Made by a program: the position numbers and the translations under genes. The notes beneath the pieces are model-generated. The model was not told the origin of the DNA. It did not search any database and was given only the letters and a program-made list of their open reading frames with translations. This document shows, one piece after another, positions 18,044 through 27,315 of a stretch of 64,000 bases of DNA; the first letter of the stretch is position 1; the number at the start of each line of letters is the position of its first letter. The DNA is taken from contig NZ_JAFEUW010000001.1 in NCBI RefSeq assembly GCF_025028335.1, positions 2,170,001 through 2,234,000 on the forward strand, read 5' to 3'. The stretch is from Brachybacterium sillae. GTDB lineage: Bacteria; Actinomycetota; Actinomycetes; Actinomycetales; Dermabacteraceae.

Positions 18044-19102
18044 ATGACCACCAGGGACCCGGCCGCCGAGGAGGCACTGGTCGAGGCGTTCACCGAGCAC
18101 CTCGCCCTGGAGCGCGGCCGTTCGGCACACACGGTGCGCGCCTACCGCCGGGAGGCCGCACAGCTGCTGGAGCATCTGCGGGACCGCGAACGGATCGAGG
18201 TGGAGGACCTCGATGTGGCGGCTCTGCGGTCCTTCCTCGCGGCACGGATGGAGACCGGGGCGGCACCTGCGACCCTCGCACGCTCCGCAGCCGCGGTACG
18301 GACCTTCGTCACCTGGCTTCACACCACCGGCCGGATTCCCCACGACCTCAGTGGCCGCCTGCAGACGCCGCGGCGGGGGCGCCACCTTCCCACCGTCCTC
18401 ACCGGTGACCAGGCCGCGCGCCTGGTCACCGAACCCGCCGTGAGCCGGCGCGGTGCGGGATCGCACTCTCCCGTCGGCGATCCCGCGGAAAAGGACCCTG
18501 CGGGCCCGCGTCCCTCGGTCCCGTCGGCCGAGACCGCCCCCACCCCGATCGACCTGCGGGACGCCGCGATCCTCGAGCTGCTGTATTCCAGCGGACTGCG
18601 CGTCTCCGAACTGGTGGGGCTGGATCTCGGCGATGTCGACACCACGGAGCACACCGTGCGGGTGCTCGGCAAGGGCGCGAAGGAACGCGTGGTCCCGGTG
18701 GGGGTGCCGGCCCTGCGCGCCCTGGAGAGGTACCTGCGGCAGGGGCGCCCGAACCTCGTCGTGGCCGGGAGCCCGGCGTCGGGGGACGCAGCGGGTTGCA
18801 CCAGCCCTGCCGTGGACCCGGCCGGTTCCGCCCTGTTCCTCGGGGCCCGAGGCCGCCGCCTGGGGGATCGGGCGGTGCGCAGCATGATCGACCGACGCGC
18901 CCGCGCCGCCGGGATCTCCCGTCACGTCACCCCGCACACGCTGCGACACACCGCCGCGACGCACCTGGTCGACGGCGGGGCCGACCTGCGCAGCGTCCAG
19001 GACTTCCTCGGCCACTCCTCACTCGCCACCACGCAGATCTACACGCACGTCACGCCGGAGCGGCTGCGTGCCGTGGTCGAGCAGGCCCATCCCCGCGCCT
19101 GA
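18044..19102 (+). CDS. xerC: Tyrosine recombinase XerC with two insertions
   Basis: A 352-residue site-specific recombinase that resolves chromosome dimers at dif with XerD; FtsK, also in this window, activates the reaction. An N-terminal SAM-like DNA-binding domain (10-115) precedes the catalytic domain with Arg186 (GLRVSEL), Lys210 (GKGAKER), His298-x-x-Arg301, His324 (LGHSS) and nucleophile Tyr333. It is about 50 residues longer than usual because of two Ala/Pro/Gly/Ser-rich insertions at about 133-168 and 242-262. The catalytic set is complete, so activity is expected. Confidence 0.93.
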   Translation: MTTRDPAAEEALVEAFTEHLALERGRSAHTVRAYRREAAQLLEHLRDRERIEVEDLDVAALRSFLAARMETGAAPATLARSAAAVRTFVTWLHTTGRIPHDLSGRLQTPRRGRHLPTVLTGDQAARLVTEPAVSRRGAGSHSPVGDPAEKDPAGPRPSVPSAETAPTPIDLRDAAILELLYSSGLRVSELVGLDLGDVDTTEHTVRVLGKGAKERVVPVGVPALRALERYLRQGRPNLVVAGSPASGDAAGCTSPAVDPAGSALFLGARGRRLGDRAVRSMIDRRARAAGISRHVTPHTLRHTAATHLVDGGADLRSVQDFLGHSSLATTQIYTHVTPERLRAVVEQAHPRA

Positions 19103-19154
19103 CCCCGCCCGGTGCCGCCGGTGGGAGGACGGCATCGGACAGGGTCAGCGCGAT

Positions 19155-19182
19155 GCGCGGACGCCCCCGGGGGTGCCTGCGC
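19155..19182. terminator. Possible bidirectional terminator between xerC and the glucosaminidase
   Basis: Adjacent imperfect inverted repeat arms (19155-19168 and 19169-19182) with G-T wobbles in the convergent gap. No T-run; the true loop would be formed by opening the central G-C pairs. Confidence 0.3.
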
Positions 19183-19194
19183 CGACGGCCGGAG

Positions 19195-20220
19195 TCAGGC
19201 CACGCGGGTCACGCGGATCGCGTCGGCGACGACGTAGCCGGGGGCGGCGCTCCACCGGCTCACCCCGAACAGGAGCCGCGTCCCCGCACCGAAGCTGTGC
19301 GTGCCGAGGTCCCGCCACACCCCGCCGTTGCGGGTCTGGTCCAGCGTCACCGAGACCTGGCCGGTCGAGGCCGGGATCAACCCCGGAGTCTGGGTGTTGT
19401 ACCCGCTCGCGGCCGGGTACCACACCTCGATCCGGTAGCGGCCGGCAGCCGGCAGATTCGCCGAGAACCAGGCGACGTCGGAGACCTTCGCGGGGCTCGC
19501 ATAGCGGTAGCTGCTGCCCCGCTTCTGGGTGCCCCAGCTGGAGGTGCCCCAGTTCGAGGACGCCGTGAAGCTCTGCCACTGGGTGGTGACCACGGCGCTG
19601 AAGGTGGAGGGCGCCGGGGAGGTCCCACCGGTGAGGGCGTCGTACCGGGTGAGGCCGTGCTTGGTGATGAACGCCCAGACGCGGTCGGCGTAGTCGCCGG
19701 TGCCGCCGTAACCGCCCTTGTCGACCTCCACCAGGAACCGGTACGGATCGTCGGTGTACCGGAACGCTGCGGAGTAGTTGGTGTGCTGCAGGAACGCGCC
19801 GTGTCCCAGGAAGGACTCCGCTTCGGTGGCGAACACCTGGAACGGCTGCAGACGGCAGACCATCTCGCCGTTCACCCAGTCGCCGGTGAGGAAATCCCGC
19901 TGGCCCACGGCGTGCACGTTGGACCGCAGGGCTTTGATGCCGTGGAGGTTGTGCGCCACGCGGGCGATCTCCGTGCGGCCGAAGTAGCTCTCCAGCCCGG
20001 CCTGCCCCATGGCGACGGAGACGGGGACCCGGTAGCGGGCGCGCTCGGCCTGTGCCCAGGGGGGCACGCGGGTGAAGAACGCCTGCTGATCGGCGGCCGT
20101 GATGGCGGGCAGGTCGCGTCCGCAGTTGTCGACCACGGCCTGGGCGAGCGGCGCGGCGACGGCGGGAGCGGCCAGTGCCGCCGCGGTGAGGGGGATGAGG
20201 GAACGACGGGAGATGGTCAT
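19195..20220 (-). CDS. Secreted glucosaminidase with golvesin-like C-terminal domain
   Basis: A 341-residue exported protein. A Tat-like leader (SRRSLIPLTAAALAAPAVAA) precedes a GH73-type glucosaminidase domain (about 40-205), with the probable catalytic Glu in AMGQAGLESYFGRT and the family motif HNLHGIKA. The C-terminal 120 residues (ASSNWGTSSWG...GRYRIEVWYPAASGYN...VSVTLDQ) resemble golvesin/xanthan-lyase accessory domains that bind polymers. It would cleave peptidoglycan glycan strands outside the cell. The ATG has GAAAGG upstream. It sits as an extra gene between xerC and the M23 peptidase gene. Confidence 0.85.
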   Translation of the reverse strand: MTISRRSLIPLTAAALAAPAVAAPLAQAVVDNCGRDLPAITAADQQAFFTRVPPWAQAERARYRVPVSVAMGQAGLESYFGRTEIARVAHNLHGIKALRSNVHAVGQRDFLTGDWVNGEMVCRLQPFQVFATEAESFLGHGAFLQHTNYSAAFRYTDDPYRFLVEVDKGGYGGTGDYADRVWAFITKHGLTRYDALTGGTSPAPSTFSAVVTTQWQSFTASSNWGTSSWGTQKRGSSYRYASPAKVSDVAWFSANLPAAGRYRIEVWYPAASGYNTQTPGLIPASTGQVSVTLDQTRNGGVWRDLGTHSFGAGTRLLFGVSRWSAAPGYVVADAIRVTRVA

Positions 20221-20300
20221 GGGACGGACCTTTCAGGGGGCGCGGTGCGGGGGCACCGGGGACGTCGACGCCGCTCGCGGCTGCGGTGGCGGCATCGACG

Positions 20301-21041
20301 TTAAGGACCGGCGTCCGGGGCGTCGATGGGGAGGGCTCCCCACCCCAGCAGGCTGGCGGCGAGCCGGCGGCCCGTGGTAGTCCCGTCCGGAGCACGCGCA
20401 GCCTCTCCCGTCTCCCGATCCACGGCACCGCTGCCCGCCGCGGCGCCTGACGCCGGCCCGCCCCCGGCGCCGTCCAGAGGCAGCAGGACGCTCGGACCCC
20501 GCCGGTCCCCGAGAAGCAGCAGGGGATCCAGATAGCCACCGGCCAGCCGCGCCCCCAGGTGCAGGCACAGCTGCGGGGCGCAGTGCGAGGCGGAGGTCGA
20601 GGCCTCGTCCAGCGTGCCGATCACGTCGCCGCGGCGGACCGGTTGACCGGCCTGCACACTGCTACGCACCGGTTCGTAGGTCGATTGCAGCCCGCCGGCA
20701 TGCTGGATCGACACCACGGGCCGGCCCGCCACCTGCCCCACGAACCGCACGACCCCGTCGTCGACCGCCCGCACCTGGACCCCGGCGCCGGCCAGATCCG
20801 CCCCACGGTGACCCGCCGCGTACGGCGTCGGGGGCGCCTCGAAGGGATGCACCACGCGATGCGGTGCCGCAAGGGGCCACGACCACGACCCCGGTTCGAC
20901 GTCCGGCGCGGCCCGCACCGTCGCTCCCGGAAGGAGACACGCCACGAGCACGACGAGTGCGAGGAGCGCCGAGGGCCGCACACGCCGCGGGAGATGCCGC
21001 ACGAGCGCCGACGGGGCGGGGCAGGTCTGGGTCAGAGGCAT
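20301..21041 (-). CDS. M23 family metallopeptidase (LytM-like), exported
   Basis: A 246-residue protein with a signal peptide (LLALVVLVACLLPGATVRAAP) and an M23 domain (about 50-165): HRVVHPFEAPPTPYAAGHRGADLAG carries the HxxxD zinc ligands, and PQLCLHLGARLAGGYLDPL the final ligand. This C-x-H-x-G form replaces HxH and is common in actinobacterial homologues. A divergent M23 gene next to rpsB is a conserved actinobacterial arrangement. Role: cell-wall peptide cleavage or activation of other hydrolases. It is the only gene here ending in TAA. The C-terminal 80 residues are low-complexity. Confidence 0.85.
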   Translation of the reverse strand: MPLTQTCPAPSALVRHLPRRVRPSALLALVVLVACLLPGATVRAAPDVEPGSWSWPLAAPHRVVHPFEAPPTPYAAGHRGADLAGAGVQVRAVDDGVVRFVGQVAGRPVVSIQHAGGLQSTYEPVRSSVQAGQPVRRGDVIGTLDEASTSASHCAPQLCLHLGARLAGGYLDPLLLLGDRRGPSVLLPLDGAGGGPASGAAAGSGAVDRETGEAARAPDGTTTGRRLAASLLGWGALPIDAPDAGP

Positions 21042-21047
21042 GCCCGG

Positions 21048-21053
21048 AGCCTG
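21048..21053 (-). promoter_or_regulatory. Possible -10 of the M23 gene, leaderless spacing
   Basis: Read on the minus strand, CAGGCT ends 6 nt before the ATG at 21041. No ribosome-binding site is present, which fits a leaderless start. Confidence 0.35.
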
Positions 21054-21196
21054 CCCGTTCCCCCGAGCGGGCGCCGCCCGGAGCTGCGCCCGGTGGATGA
21101 CCAGCGCCTGGGGAGGAGACGCTGCCGTGCTCTCCCGCCGGGTTCTCCCGCCGGATCTCACACCCCATGGCGGCCCGGGCTGTCGGTGAGGTGGGC

Positions 21197-21202
21197 TACT
21201 CT
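21197..21202 (+). promoter_or_regulatory. Candidate -10 of rpsB
   Basis: TACTCT followed by GAGACC, about 245 nt before rpsB. It fits TANNNT but has no matching -35. Confidence 0.35.
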
Positions 21203-21446
21203 GAGACCAGCATCCGGCGGATCCGGATGACTTCGCGCGCCCGACAGGGCGTCCACCCATCGGTCCCCGACCCGCGACGCCACGGCACCCGCCCGTCGTC
21301 CGCGTGGGAGGGGAGGGCGGACACCCGGGCGCCAGGCCCCGGCCGACCGGTCCGGGGGACAACCGAGAAAGCAGGTCCTGCGCGAGGACCGCGGACGCCC
21401 CCGAGGTGCGCCGCGTGAGCCCAGGGCCCGAGGAAGAGGAAACCTC

Positions 21447-22355
21447 ATGGCAGTCGTCACCATGCGCCAGCTCCTGGAGAGCGGCGTCCACTTCGGCCAC
21501 CAGACCCGCCGCTGGAACCCGAAGATGAAGCGCTTCATCTTCACCGAGCGCAACGGCATCTACATCGTCGATCTGATGCAGACGCTCACCTACATCGACA
21601 AGGCGTACGACTTCGTCAAGCAGACGGTCGCCCACGGCGGCACCGTGCTGTTCGTCGGCACCAAGAAGCAGGCGCAGGAGTCCATCCGTGAGCAGGCCAC
21701 CCGCGTGGGCATGCCCTACGTGAACCAGCGCTGGCTCGGCGGCATGCTGACCAACCTGCAGACGGTCTCCGCCCGCGTGAACCGTCTCAAGGAGCTCGAG
21801 CAGATCGACTTCGAGGATGTGGCCTCCTCCGGCCGCACCAAGAAGGAGCTGCTGATGATGCGCCGCGAGAAGGAGAAGCTGGAGAAGACCCTCGGCGGCA
21901 TCCGCGACATGGCCCGCACCCCCAGCGCGGTGTGGATCGTCGACACCAACAAGGAGCACCTGGCCGTCGACGAGGCCCAGAAGCTCGGCATCCCGGTCGT
22001 CGCGATCCTCGACACCAACTGCGACCCCGACGAGGTCACCTACCCGATCCCCGGCAACGACGACGCGATCCGCTCCGTCACCCTGCTGACCCGGGTGATC
22101 GGCGATGCCGTCGCCGCCGGTCTGCAGGAGCGCCACGCCAAGAGCGAGGGCGGCGAGAAGAACGTCTCCGCCGTCGACGCCGAGCCGCTGGCCGAGTGGG
22201 AGCGTGAGCTGCTGCAGCAGTCCGAGTCCCAGCAGCAGGACGCCCCGGCTGAGCAGGGTGCCGGTGCCGCCGAGACCCCCGCCGCCGAGTCGAGCGAGTC
22301 CACCTCCGATGCCGCTGCGGAGGGCCAGGCCGAGGCCCAGCCCGCCGCCGAGTGA
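21447..22355 (+). CDS. rpsB: 30S ribosomal protein S2
   Basis: A 302-residue S2. [53 protein letters not shown] and [11 protein letters not shown] are invariant family text. From about residue 245 a low-complexity Ala/Glu/Gln/Ser tail extends the protein beyond the E. coli length, as in many actinobacteria. GAGGAAGAGGAA precedes the ATG. tsf follows after about 100 nt in the same unit. Confidence 0.98.
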   Translation: MAVVTMRQLLESGVHFGHQTRRWNPKMKRFIFTERNGIYIVDLMQTLTYIDKAYDFVKQTVAHGGTVLFVGTKKQAQESIREQATRVGMPYVNQRWLGGMLTNLQTVSARVNRLKELEQIDFEDVASSGRTKKELLMMRREKEKLEKTLGGIRDMARTPSAVWIVDTNKEHLAVDEAQKLGIPVVAILDTNCDPDEVTYPIPGNDDAIRSVTLLTRVIGDAVAAGLQERHAKSEGGEKNVSAVDAEPLAEWERELLQQSESQQQDAPAEQGAGAAETPAAESSESTSDAAAEGQAEAQPAAE

Positions 22356-22452
22356 CCAGGTCGCGCGGCCCGTCGGGGCCGCGCGACGTCCCCCCTCGAC
22401 GACAATCCCTCTCGACCACCCCGCTTGCACCCCTCTTGGGAAGGACATGACC

Positions 22453-23277
22453 ATGGCCAACTACACGGCTGCTGACATCAAGGAGATCCGCGAGTCCACC
22501 GGCGCCGGCATGCTCGACGTCAAGAAGGCGCTCGACGAGGCCAACGGCGACAAGGCCAAGGCCGTCGAGATCATCCGCGTGAAGGGCCTCAAGGGCATCG
22601 CCAAGCGCGAGGGCCGCTCCGCCTCCGAGGGCCTCATCGCCGTCGACGTCCGCGACGCCGAGGGCGGCCAGGTCGGCACCCTCGTGGAGATCAACTCCGA
22701 GACCGACTTCGTGGCCAAGAACGCCAAGTTCGTCGCCCTCGGTGACGAGGCCGTGGCCGCCGCCGTCGAGTCCGGCGCGAACGATCCGGCCGACCTCGCC
22801 AACACCCCGTTCGGGGAGGCCCTGACCAACGCCGGCGCGACCATGGGCGAGAAGATCGTCGTGCGCCGCATCGGCCGTGTGCAGGGCGAGAAGGTCGTGC
22901 AGTACATGCACCGCACCAACAAGGACCTGCCCCCGCAGGTCGGCGTGCTGGTGGCGACCAACGCCGGTGGCGAGGACGCCGCGTACGACGTCGCGATGCA
23001 CATCGCCGCCTACTCCCCGGCGTACCTCACCCGTGAGGACGTCCCGGAGCAGACCGTCGCCGATGAGCGCCGCATCGCCGAGGAAACCGCGAAGAACGAG
23101 GGCAAGCCCGAGCAGGCTCTGCCGAAGATCGTCGAGGGGCGCCTGAACGGCTTCTTCAAGGAGAACGTGCTGCTGGACCAGCCGTTCGCCAAGGACTCCA
23201 AGAAGTCCGTGGGCCAGTTCCTCGAGGAGTCCGGCGCGAAGGTCACCGGCTTCGTCCGCTTCCGCGTCGGCAACTGA
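22453..23277 (+). CDS. tsf: Elongation factor Ts
   Basis: A 274-residue nucleotide exchange factor for EF-Tu. MANYTAADIKEIRESTGAGMLDVKKALDEANGD is the UBA-like N-terminus, and VEINSETDFVAKN the conserved dimerisation-domain motif. Two in-frame ATGs exist; the one at 22453 is chosen because GGGAAGGA ends 7 nt before it. A strong terminator hairpin follows the gene. Confidence 0.98.
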   Translation: MANYTAADIKEIRESTGAGMLDVKKALDEANGDKAKAVEIIRVKGLKGIAKREGRSASEGLIAVDVRDAEGGQVGTLVEINSETDFVAKNAKFVALGDEAVAAAVESGANDPADLANTPFGEALTNAGATMGEKIVVRRIGRVQGEKVVQYMHRTNKDLPPQVGVLVATNAGGEDAAYDVAMHIAAYSPAYLTREDVPEQTVADERRIAEETAKNEGKPEQALPKIVEGRLNGFFKENVLLDQPFAKDSKKSVGQFLEESGAKVTGFVRFRVGN

Positions 23278-23320
23278 CCCCACCGTCGACGCGCCGCCAC
23301 GGCAGCGCGACGACACCGCA

Positions 23321-23353
23321 CGACAGCCCCGGGACCCGGTCCCGGGGCTGTCG
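23321..23353 (+). terminator. Hairpin terminator after tsf
   Basis: A perfect inverted repeat of 16 bp per arm around one base (23321-23353), 43 nt after the tsf stop. It separates rpsB-tsf from pyrH. Confidence 0.8.
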
Positions 23354-23446
23354 TCGTCCCCGCACAGCTGCCGCCCGCGTGTGTCGGGCATGTCGCACTG
23401 TCCGCGTCGGCGGCCCGAGCGCTCCGGTGCGGCGCCACCGCCCCGG

Positions 23447-23452
23447 TATCCT
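23447..23452 (+). promoter_or_regulatory. -10 hexamer of pyrH
   Basis: TATCCT in CCGGTATCCTCGATC, 32 nt before the pyrH ATG and downstream of the tsf terminator. Confidence 0.5.
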
Positions 23453-23484
23453 CGATCCGACCCCGACCCTGCGGAAGGACTCCG

Positions 23485-24246
23485 ATGACCAGCCAGGCGA
23501 CGTTCACCTCCCAGATCCCCGTGCTCCCCAAAAAGGAGCAGGGCCGGCGCGTGTTGCTGAAGCTGTCCGGGGAGGCCTTCGGCGGCGGCCGCGTGGGTGT
23601 CGATCCCGACGTCGTCTCCCGCATCGCGGGAGAGATCGCCGAGGGTGTCGCCCAGGGCGTCGAGTGCGCCGTCGTCGTCGGCGGCGGGAACTTCTTCCGC
23701 GGCGCCGAGCTGTCGCAGCGCGGAATGGACCGCCGCCGCGCCGACTACATGGGCATGCTCGGCACCGTCATGAACTGCCTGGCGCTGCAGGACTTCCTGG
23801 AGCAGAAGCAGGTCTCCACCCGCGTCCAGTCCGCGATCAGCATGAGCCAGGTGGCCGAACCGTACCTGCCCCTGCGGGCGGTGCGGCACCTCGAGAAGGG
23901 CCGCGTGGTGATCTTCGGTGCCGGCGCCGGCATGCCGTACTTCTCCACCGACACCGTCGCCGTGCAGCGCGCCCTGGAGATCGGTTGTCACGAGGTGCTG
24001 ATGGCGAAGAACGGCGTGGACGGGGTCTACACCGCGGACCCGCGTACCGACCCGTCAGCCGAGCGCATCGACGCGATCACCTACGCGGAGGCGCTGCAGC
24101 GTGGGCTGAAGGTCGTCGACTCCACCGCCTTCAGCCTGTGCATGGACAACTCGCAGCCGATGCTGGTGTTCGGGATGGACGAGCCGGGCAACATCACCCG
24201 CGCCATGCGCGGGGACCGCATCGGCACCGTCGTCACCGGCGACTGA
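23485..24246 (+). CDS. pyrH: UMP kinase
   Basis: A 253-residue amino-acid-kinase-fold enzyme phosphorylating UMP to [63 protein letters not shown] and [14 protein letters not shown] are all present. About 18 residues precede the conserved core, a modest extension seen in related genera. GGAAGGA precedes the ATG. It is followed by frr as in most bacteria. Confidence 0.97.
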   Translation: MTSQATFTSQIPVLPKKEQGRRVLLKLSGEAFGGGRVGVDPDVVSRIAGEIAEGVAQGVECAVVVGGGNFFRGAELSQRGMDRRRADYMGMLGTVMNCLALQDFLEQKQVSTRVQSAISMSQVAEPYLPLRAVRHLEKGRVVIFGAGAGMPYFSTDTVAVQRALEIGCHEVLMAKNGVDGVYTADPRTDPSAERIDAITYAEALQRGLKVVDSTAFSLCMDNSQPMLVFGMDEPGNITRAMRGDRIGTVVTGD

Positions 24247-24412
24247 GACCCCCGGCGTTCGCACCCGCGCGGGCACCGCCCCGGCCACCGTCGTGGCCCG
24301 GGCCGACGCGGCGGGGCGCGGCCGGTCCGCATGTGAGAGAGAATGGGCGGCGACGTTCCGGCGGGCCCCCGCCCGCCACCCCTACGACGCCACCCGATCC
24401 GAGGAGGAACCC

Positions 24413-24979
24413 GTGAGCGAGGACATCGCCAGCATCCTGAAGGACGCCGAGATCAAGATGGGCAAGTCGGTGGAGGTGACGAAGGAGGAGTTCTCCGCCA
24501 TCCGCACCGGCCGCGCCAACGCCGCGATGTTCCAGGGCATCACCGCCGAGTACTACGGCGCCCCGACGCCGCTGAACCAGCTCGCCTCCTTCCAGTTCCC
24601 CGAGGCCCGCACGATCATCGTCACCCCCTATGACAAGGGGGCGATGGCGGCGATCGAGACCGCCCTGCGCGAGTCCGACCTCGGGGTGAACCCCACCAAC
24701 AACGGTGACACCCTCCGCCTGGTCCTGCCCGCCCTCACCGAGGAGCGCCGCAAGGACTACATCAAGCAGGCCAAGAACAAGGCCGAGGAGGGTCGCGTGG
24801 CCGTGCGCGGCTCCCGCGGCCAGGCGAAGAAGGCCATCGAGAAGCTGGTCAAGGACAAGCTGATCGGTGAGGACGAGGGCACGCGCGCCGAGAAGGACCT
24901 CGAGGCCGTCACCAAGAAGTACATCGAGCAGGTGGATCAGGCCCTCGAGGCCAAGGAGACGGAGCTGGCGACGGTCTGA
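24413..24979 (+). CDS. frr: Ribosome recycling factor
   Basis: A 188-residue tRNA-shaped factor that splits post-termination ribosomes with EF-G. The GTG at 24413 follows GAGGAGGAAC; upstream in-frame starts lack such a site. FSAIRTGRANAAMFQGITAEYYGAPTPLNQLASF, NPTNNGDTLRLVLPALTEERR and the C-terminal helix IEQVDQALEAKETEL identify it. A weak -10 (GAGAAT at 24339) lies upstream, so transcription may come both from there and from pyrH. Confidence 0.98.
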   Translation: MSEDIASILKDAEIKMGKSVEVTKEEFSAIRTGRANAAMFQGITAEYYGAPTPLNQLASFQFPEARTIIVTPYDKGAMAAIETALRESDLGVNPTNNGDTLRLVLPALTEERRKDYIKQAKNKAEEGRVAVRGSRGQAKKAIEKLVKDKLIGEDEGTRAEKDLEAVTKKYIEQVDQALEAKETELATV

Positions 24980-25012
24980 GAGACCGCGCCCGTCGTCACC
25001 CGCCACCTGCCC

Positions 25013-25954
25013 GTGAGCATCACCGGCTCCTCCAGCGCGACGACCGACCAGGCCCCGGCCCGGTCGGTCGTCGACGTGCTGCCCGAGGCTGGGGCGCGCA
25101 CCTCGCACGGTGACCACTCCGCGCCACCCGACGGCCACGCCAAGCGTCGCGGCCCCGGTCGTGACCTGCGCTGGGCGATCCCCGTCGGCATCGGCCTGCT
25201 AGTGCTGCTGCTGGTGGTGCTGTTCGTGGTCCCGGTGGCGCTGCCCGCACTGGTGGCCCTCGCGATCTGCCTCGGTCTGCTGGAGGCCGCCCGGGCTCTC
25301 GTCCAGGCGGACCTGCGCATCCCCGTCATGCCGCTGCTCGTCGGCGCCATCGGGATGGTCGTCTCCACCGCCGTGTTCGGCCCGGCGGGACTGGTGATCT
25401 CCACGGCGGTGGTGGTCTGCGCGGTGATCCTGTGGAGGTTGTCGGAGTCGCGGGGCCGCTCCGCGCTGCGGGATGTCTCCGCGGCGGTGTTCGCGCTGGC
25501 GTGGATCGCGTTCCTCGGCTGCTTCGTGATCCTGCTGTCGCAGCGCGACGCGGGCGCCTGGGCGGTGCTGCTGGCGCTGCTGGTGCCCGTCGCGAACGAC
25601 ACCGGTGGCTACCTGGTGGGAGTGCTGCTGGGGGCCCACCCGATGGCGCCACGGATCAGCCCCAAGAAGAGCTGGGAGGGTTTCGCCGGCTCCCTGATCA
25701 CCGGCGTGGTGGTGGCGTCGCTGCTGGTGCAGGGCACGCTGCAGGCGCCCTGGTGGATCGGCGCAGTGATCGGGGCGATGCTGGTGGTGGTCTCCACCGT
25801 CGGTGACCTCGCCGAATCCCTGCTGAAGCGGGACCTCGGCATCAAGGACATGGGGCATCTGCTGCCGGGCCACGGAGGGATCCTCGACCGCACCGACTCG
25901 ATGCTGCTGGCCGCCCCGACCACGTACGTGCTGCTGGAGGTGCTGCTGCCATGA
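25013..25954 (+). CDS. cdsA: Phosphatidate cytidylyltransferase
   Basis: A 313-residue multi-pass membrane enzyme making CDP-diacylglycerol, the precursor used by PgsA encoded at 62 kb. A polar N-terminal ~55 residues are followed by about eight hydrophobic segments. The family signature is split between [13 protein letters not shown] and [34 protein letters not shown] near the C-terminus. The stop overlaps the rlmN ATG (ATGA). Confidence 0.95.
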   Translation: MSITGSSSATTDQAPARSVVDVLPEAGARTSHGDHSAPPDGHAKRRGPGRDLRWAIPVGIGLLVLLLVVLFVVPVALPALVALAICLGLLEAARALVQADLRIPVMPLLVGAIGMVVSTAVFGPAGLVISTAVVVCAVILWRLSESRGRSALRDVSAAVFALAWIAFLGCFVILLSQRDAGAWAVLLALLVPVANDTGGYLVGVLLGAHPMAPRISPKKSWEGFAGSLITGVVVASLLVQGTLQAPWWIGAVIGAMLVVVSTVGDLAESLLKRDLGIKDMGHLLPGHGGILDRTDSMLLAAPTTYVLLEVLLP

Positions 25955-27237
25955 GCCGACCCGATCCCACGCGACCGAACAGCGCCCTGCCGGACCTCTC
26001 CCGTGAGGTGGTGCCGGACCAGCCGGTGATGCTGGCGCCCGGCCAGCTGCAGCTGCGTCCCACCCGCCGCGGCAAGGCTCCCGCCCACCTGGCGGACCTC
26101 ACTCTCGCCGAACGCCGCGAGGCCGTGCAGGAGATGGGTCTGCCCGCGTTCCGCGCCTCCCAGCTGTCCACCCACTACTTCGAGCACGCCACCACCCGGC
26201 CGGAGGACATGACGGACCTGCCGGCGGCGCGGCGCCAGGAGCTCGTCGACCGATTCTTCCCGCCGCTGCTGACGCTGGTCTCCCGGCAGCGCGCCGATCA
26301 TGGCGCCACCCAGAAGATGCTGTGGCGGCTGTTCGACGGCTCTCTGGTGGAGTCCGTGCTCATGCGCTACCCGGGGCGCATCACGCTGTGCATCTCCTCC
26401 GAGGCCGGATGCGGCATGAACTGCCCCTTCTGCGCCACCGGACAGATGGGGCTGACCCGCAACCTCTCGGCCGCGGAGATCCTGGAGCAGGTGCGGATCG
26501 CCGACCGCATGCTCGCGGAGGGGGAGATCCCCGACCCGGCCGGGGATGACCCGGGGCCGCAGCGCGTCACGAACATCGTGTTCATGGGGATGGGGGAGCC
26601 TCTGGCGAACTACCGGGCCGTGGCCACCGCCTGCCGCCGCCTGAACGCGCCCGCCCCGGAGGGCTTCGGCATCAGCGCCCGCAACATCACCGTCTCGACC
26701 GTCGGCCTGGCCCCGGCGGTGCGCAAACTCATCGCCGAGGAGATCCCCGTGACCCTCGCCGTGTCGCTGCACGCTCCCGACGACGCCCTGCGCGATGAAC
26801 TGGTGCCGATCAACACCCGCTACGACGTGGACGAGATCCTCGACGCCGCCCGCGCCTACTTCGACGCCACCGGCCGGCGCGTCAGCATCGAATATGCCCT
26901 GATCCGCGACATCAACGACCAGGCCGAACGGGCGGAGCTCCTGGCACAGCGGCTGATCGCCCGCGGCGGATCCCACTGGGTGCACGTCAATCCGATCCCA
27001 CTGAACCCTGTGAAGGGATCGAAGTGGACGGCCTCCGACCCGCTGGTGGAGAAACGCTTCGTGGAGACCCTCCGCGCCCACGGCATCCGCACCACGGTGC
27101 GGGACACCCGTGGTTCCGACATCGACGGTGCCTGCGGGCAGCTCGCCGCGACGGTTCTGGAATCCGATGCGCATCGGGCCGACCGGGAAGCGCGCGTGGC
27201 GCGGGTCGAGGCCGTGGCGGGACGCACCGCCGGCTGA
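25951..27237 (+). CDS. rlmN: Dual-specificity rRNA/tRNA adenine-C2 methyltransferase RlmN
   Basis: A 428-residue radical-SAM enzyme that methylates A2503 of 23S rRNA and A37 of some tRNAs. The CxxxCxxC iron-sulfur motif is CGMNCPFC, followed by [27 protein letters not shown] and [16 protein letters not shown]. The C-terminal [12 protein letters not shown] contains the methyl-carrying cysteine. The first ~55 residues are an extension relative to E. coli. It overlaps cdsA by 4 nt. Confidence 0.96.
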   Translation: MSRPDPTRPNSALPDLSREVVPDQPVMLAPGQLQLRPTRRGKAPAHLADLTLAERREAVQEMGLPAFRASQLSTHYFEHATTRPEDMTDLPAARRQELVDRFFPPLLTLVSRQRADHGATQKMLWRLFDGSLVESVLMRYPGRITLCISSEAGCGMNCPFCATGQMGLTRNLSAAEILEQVRIADRMLAEGEIPDPAGDDPGPQRVTNIVFMGMGEPLANYRAVATACRRLNAPAPEGFGISARNITVSTVGLAPAVRKLIAEEIPVTLAVSLHAPDDALRDELVPINTRYDVDEILDAARAYFDATGRRVSIEYALIRDINDQAERAELLAQRLIARGGSHWVHVNPIPLNPVKGSKWTASDPLVEKRFVETLRAHGIRTTVRDTRGSDIDGACGQLAATVLESDAHRADREARVARVEAVAGRTAG

Positions 27238-27274
27238 GGCCGTGCCGCACCGGCGGCAGCGGGGCCCCGCCGAC

Positions 27275-27280
27275 TACAGT
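27275..27280 (+). promoter_or_regulatory. -10 hexamer of the DivIVA-repeat gene
   Basis: TACAGT followed by GG, 35 nt before the GTG. The same hexamer precedes ribF. Confidence 0.5.
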
Positions 27281-27315
27281 GGAACGCGATCGCCCTGCCC
27301 CTGGAAGGACCTCCC

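Larger units (their letters stand above)
21042..21446. other. Divergent intergenic region between the M23 gene and rpsB
   Basis: About 400 nt with no supportable gene. It must hold promoters for both directions: candidate -10 elements are CAGGCT on the minus strand and TACTCT on the plus strand. The remaining ~240 nt before rpsB would be a long GC-rich leader; I see no recognised S2-binding fold. Confidence 0.5.

Noticed and set aside
18440..18830. XerC insertions as an intein or inserted element
   Set aside because: They are only ~35 and ~20 residues, carry no splicing or nuclease motifs, and keep the local base composition.
20301..21041. Loss of the first His of the HxH motif in the M23 peptidase
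   Set aside because: The C-x-H-x-G form is common in actinobacterial homologues next to rpsB, and the HxxxD ligands remain, so I do not call it inactive.
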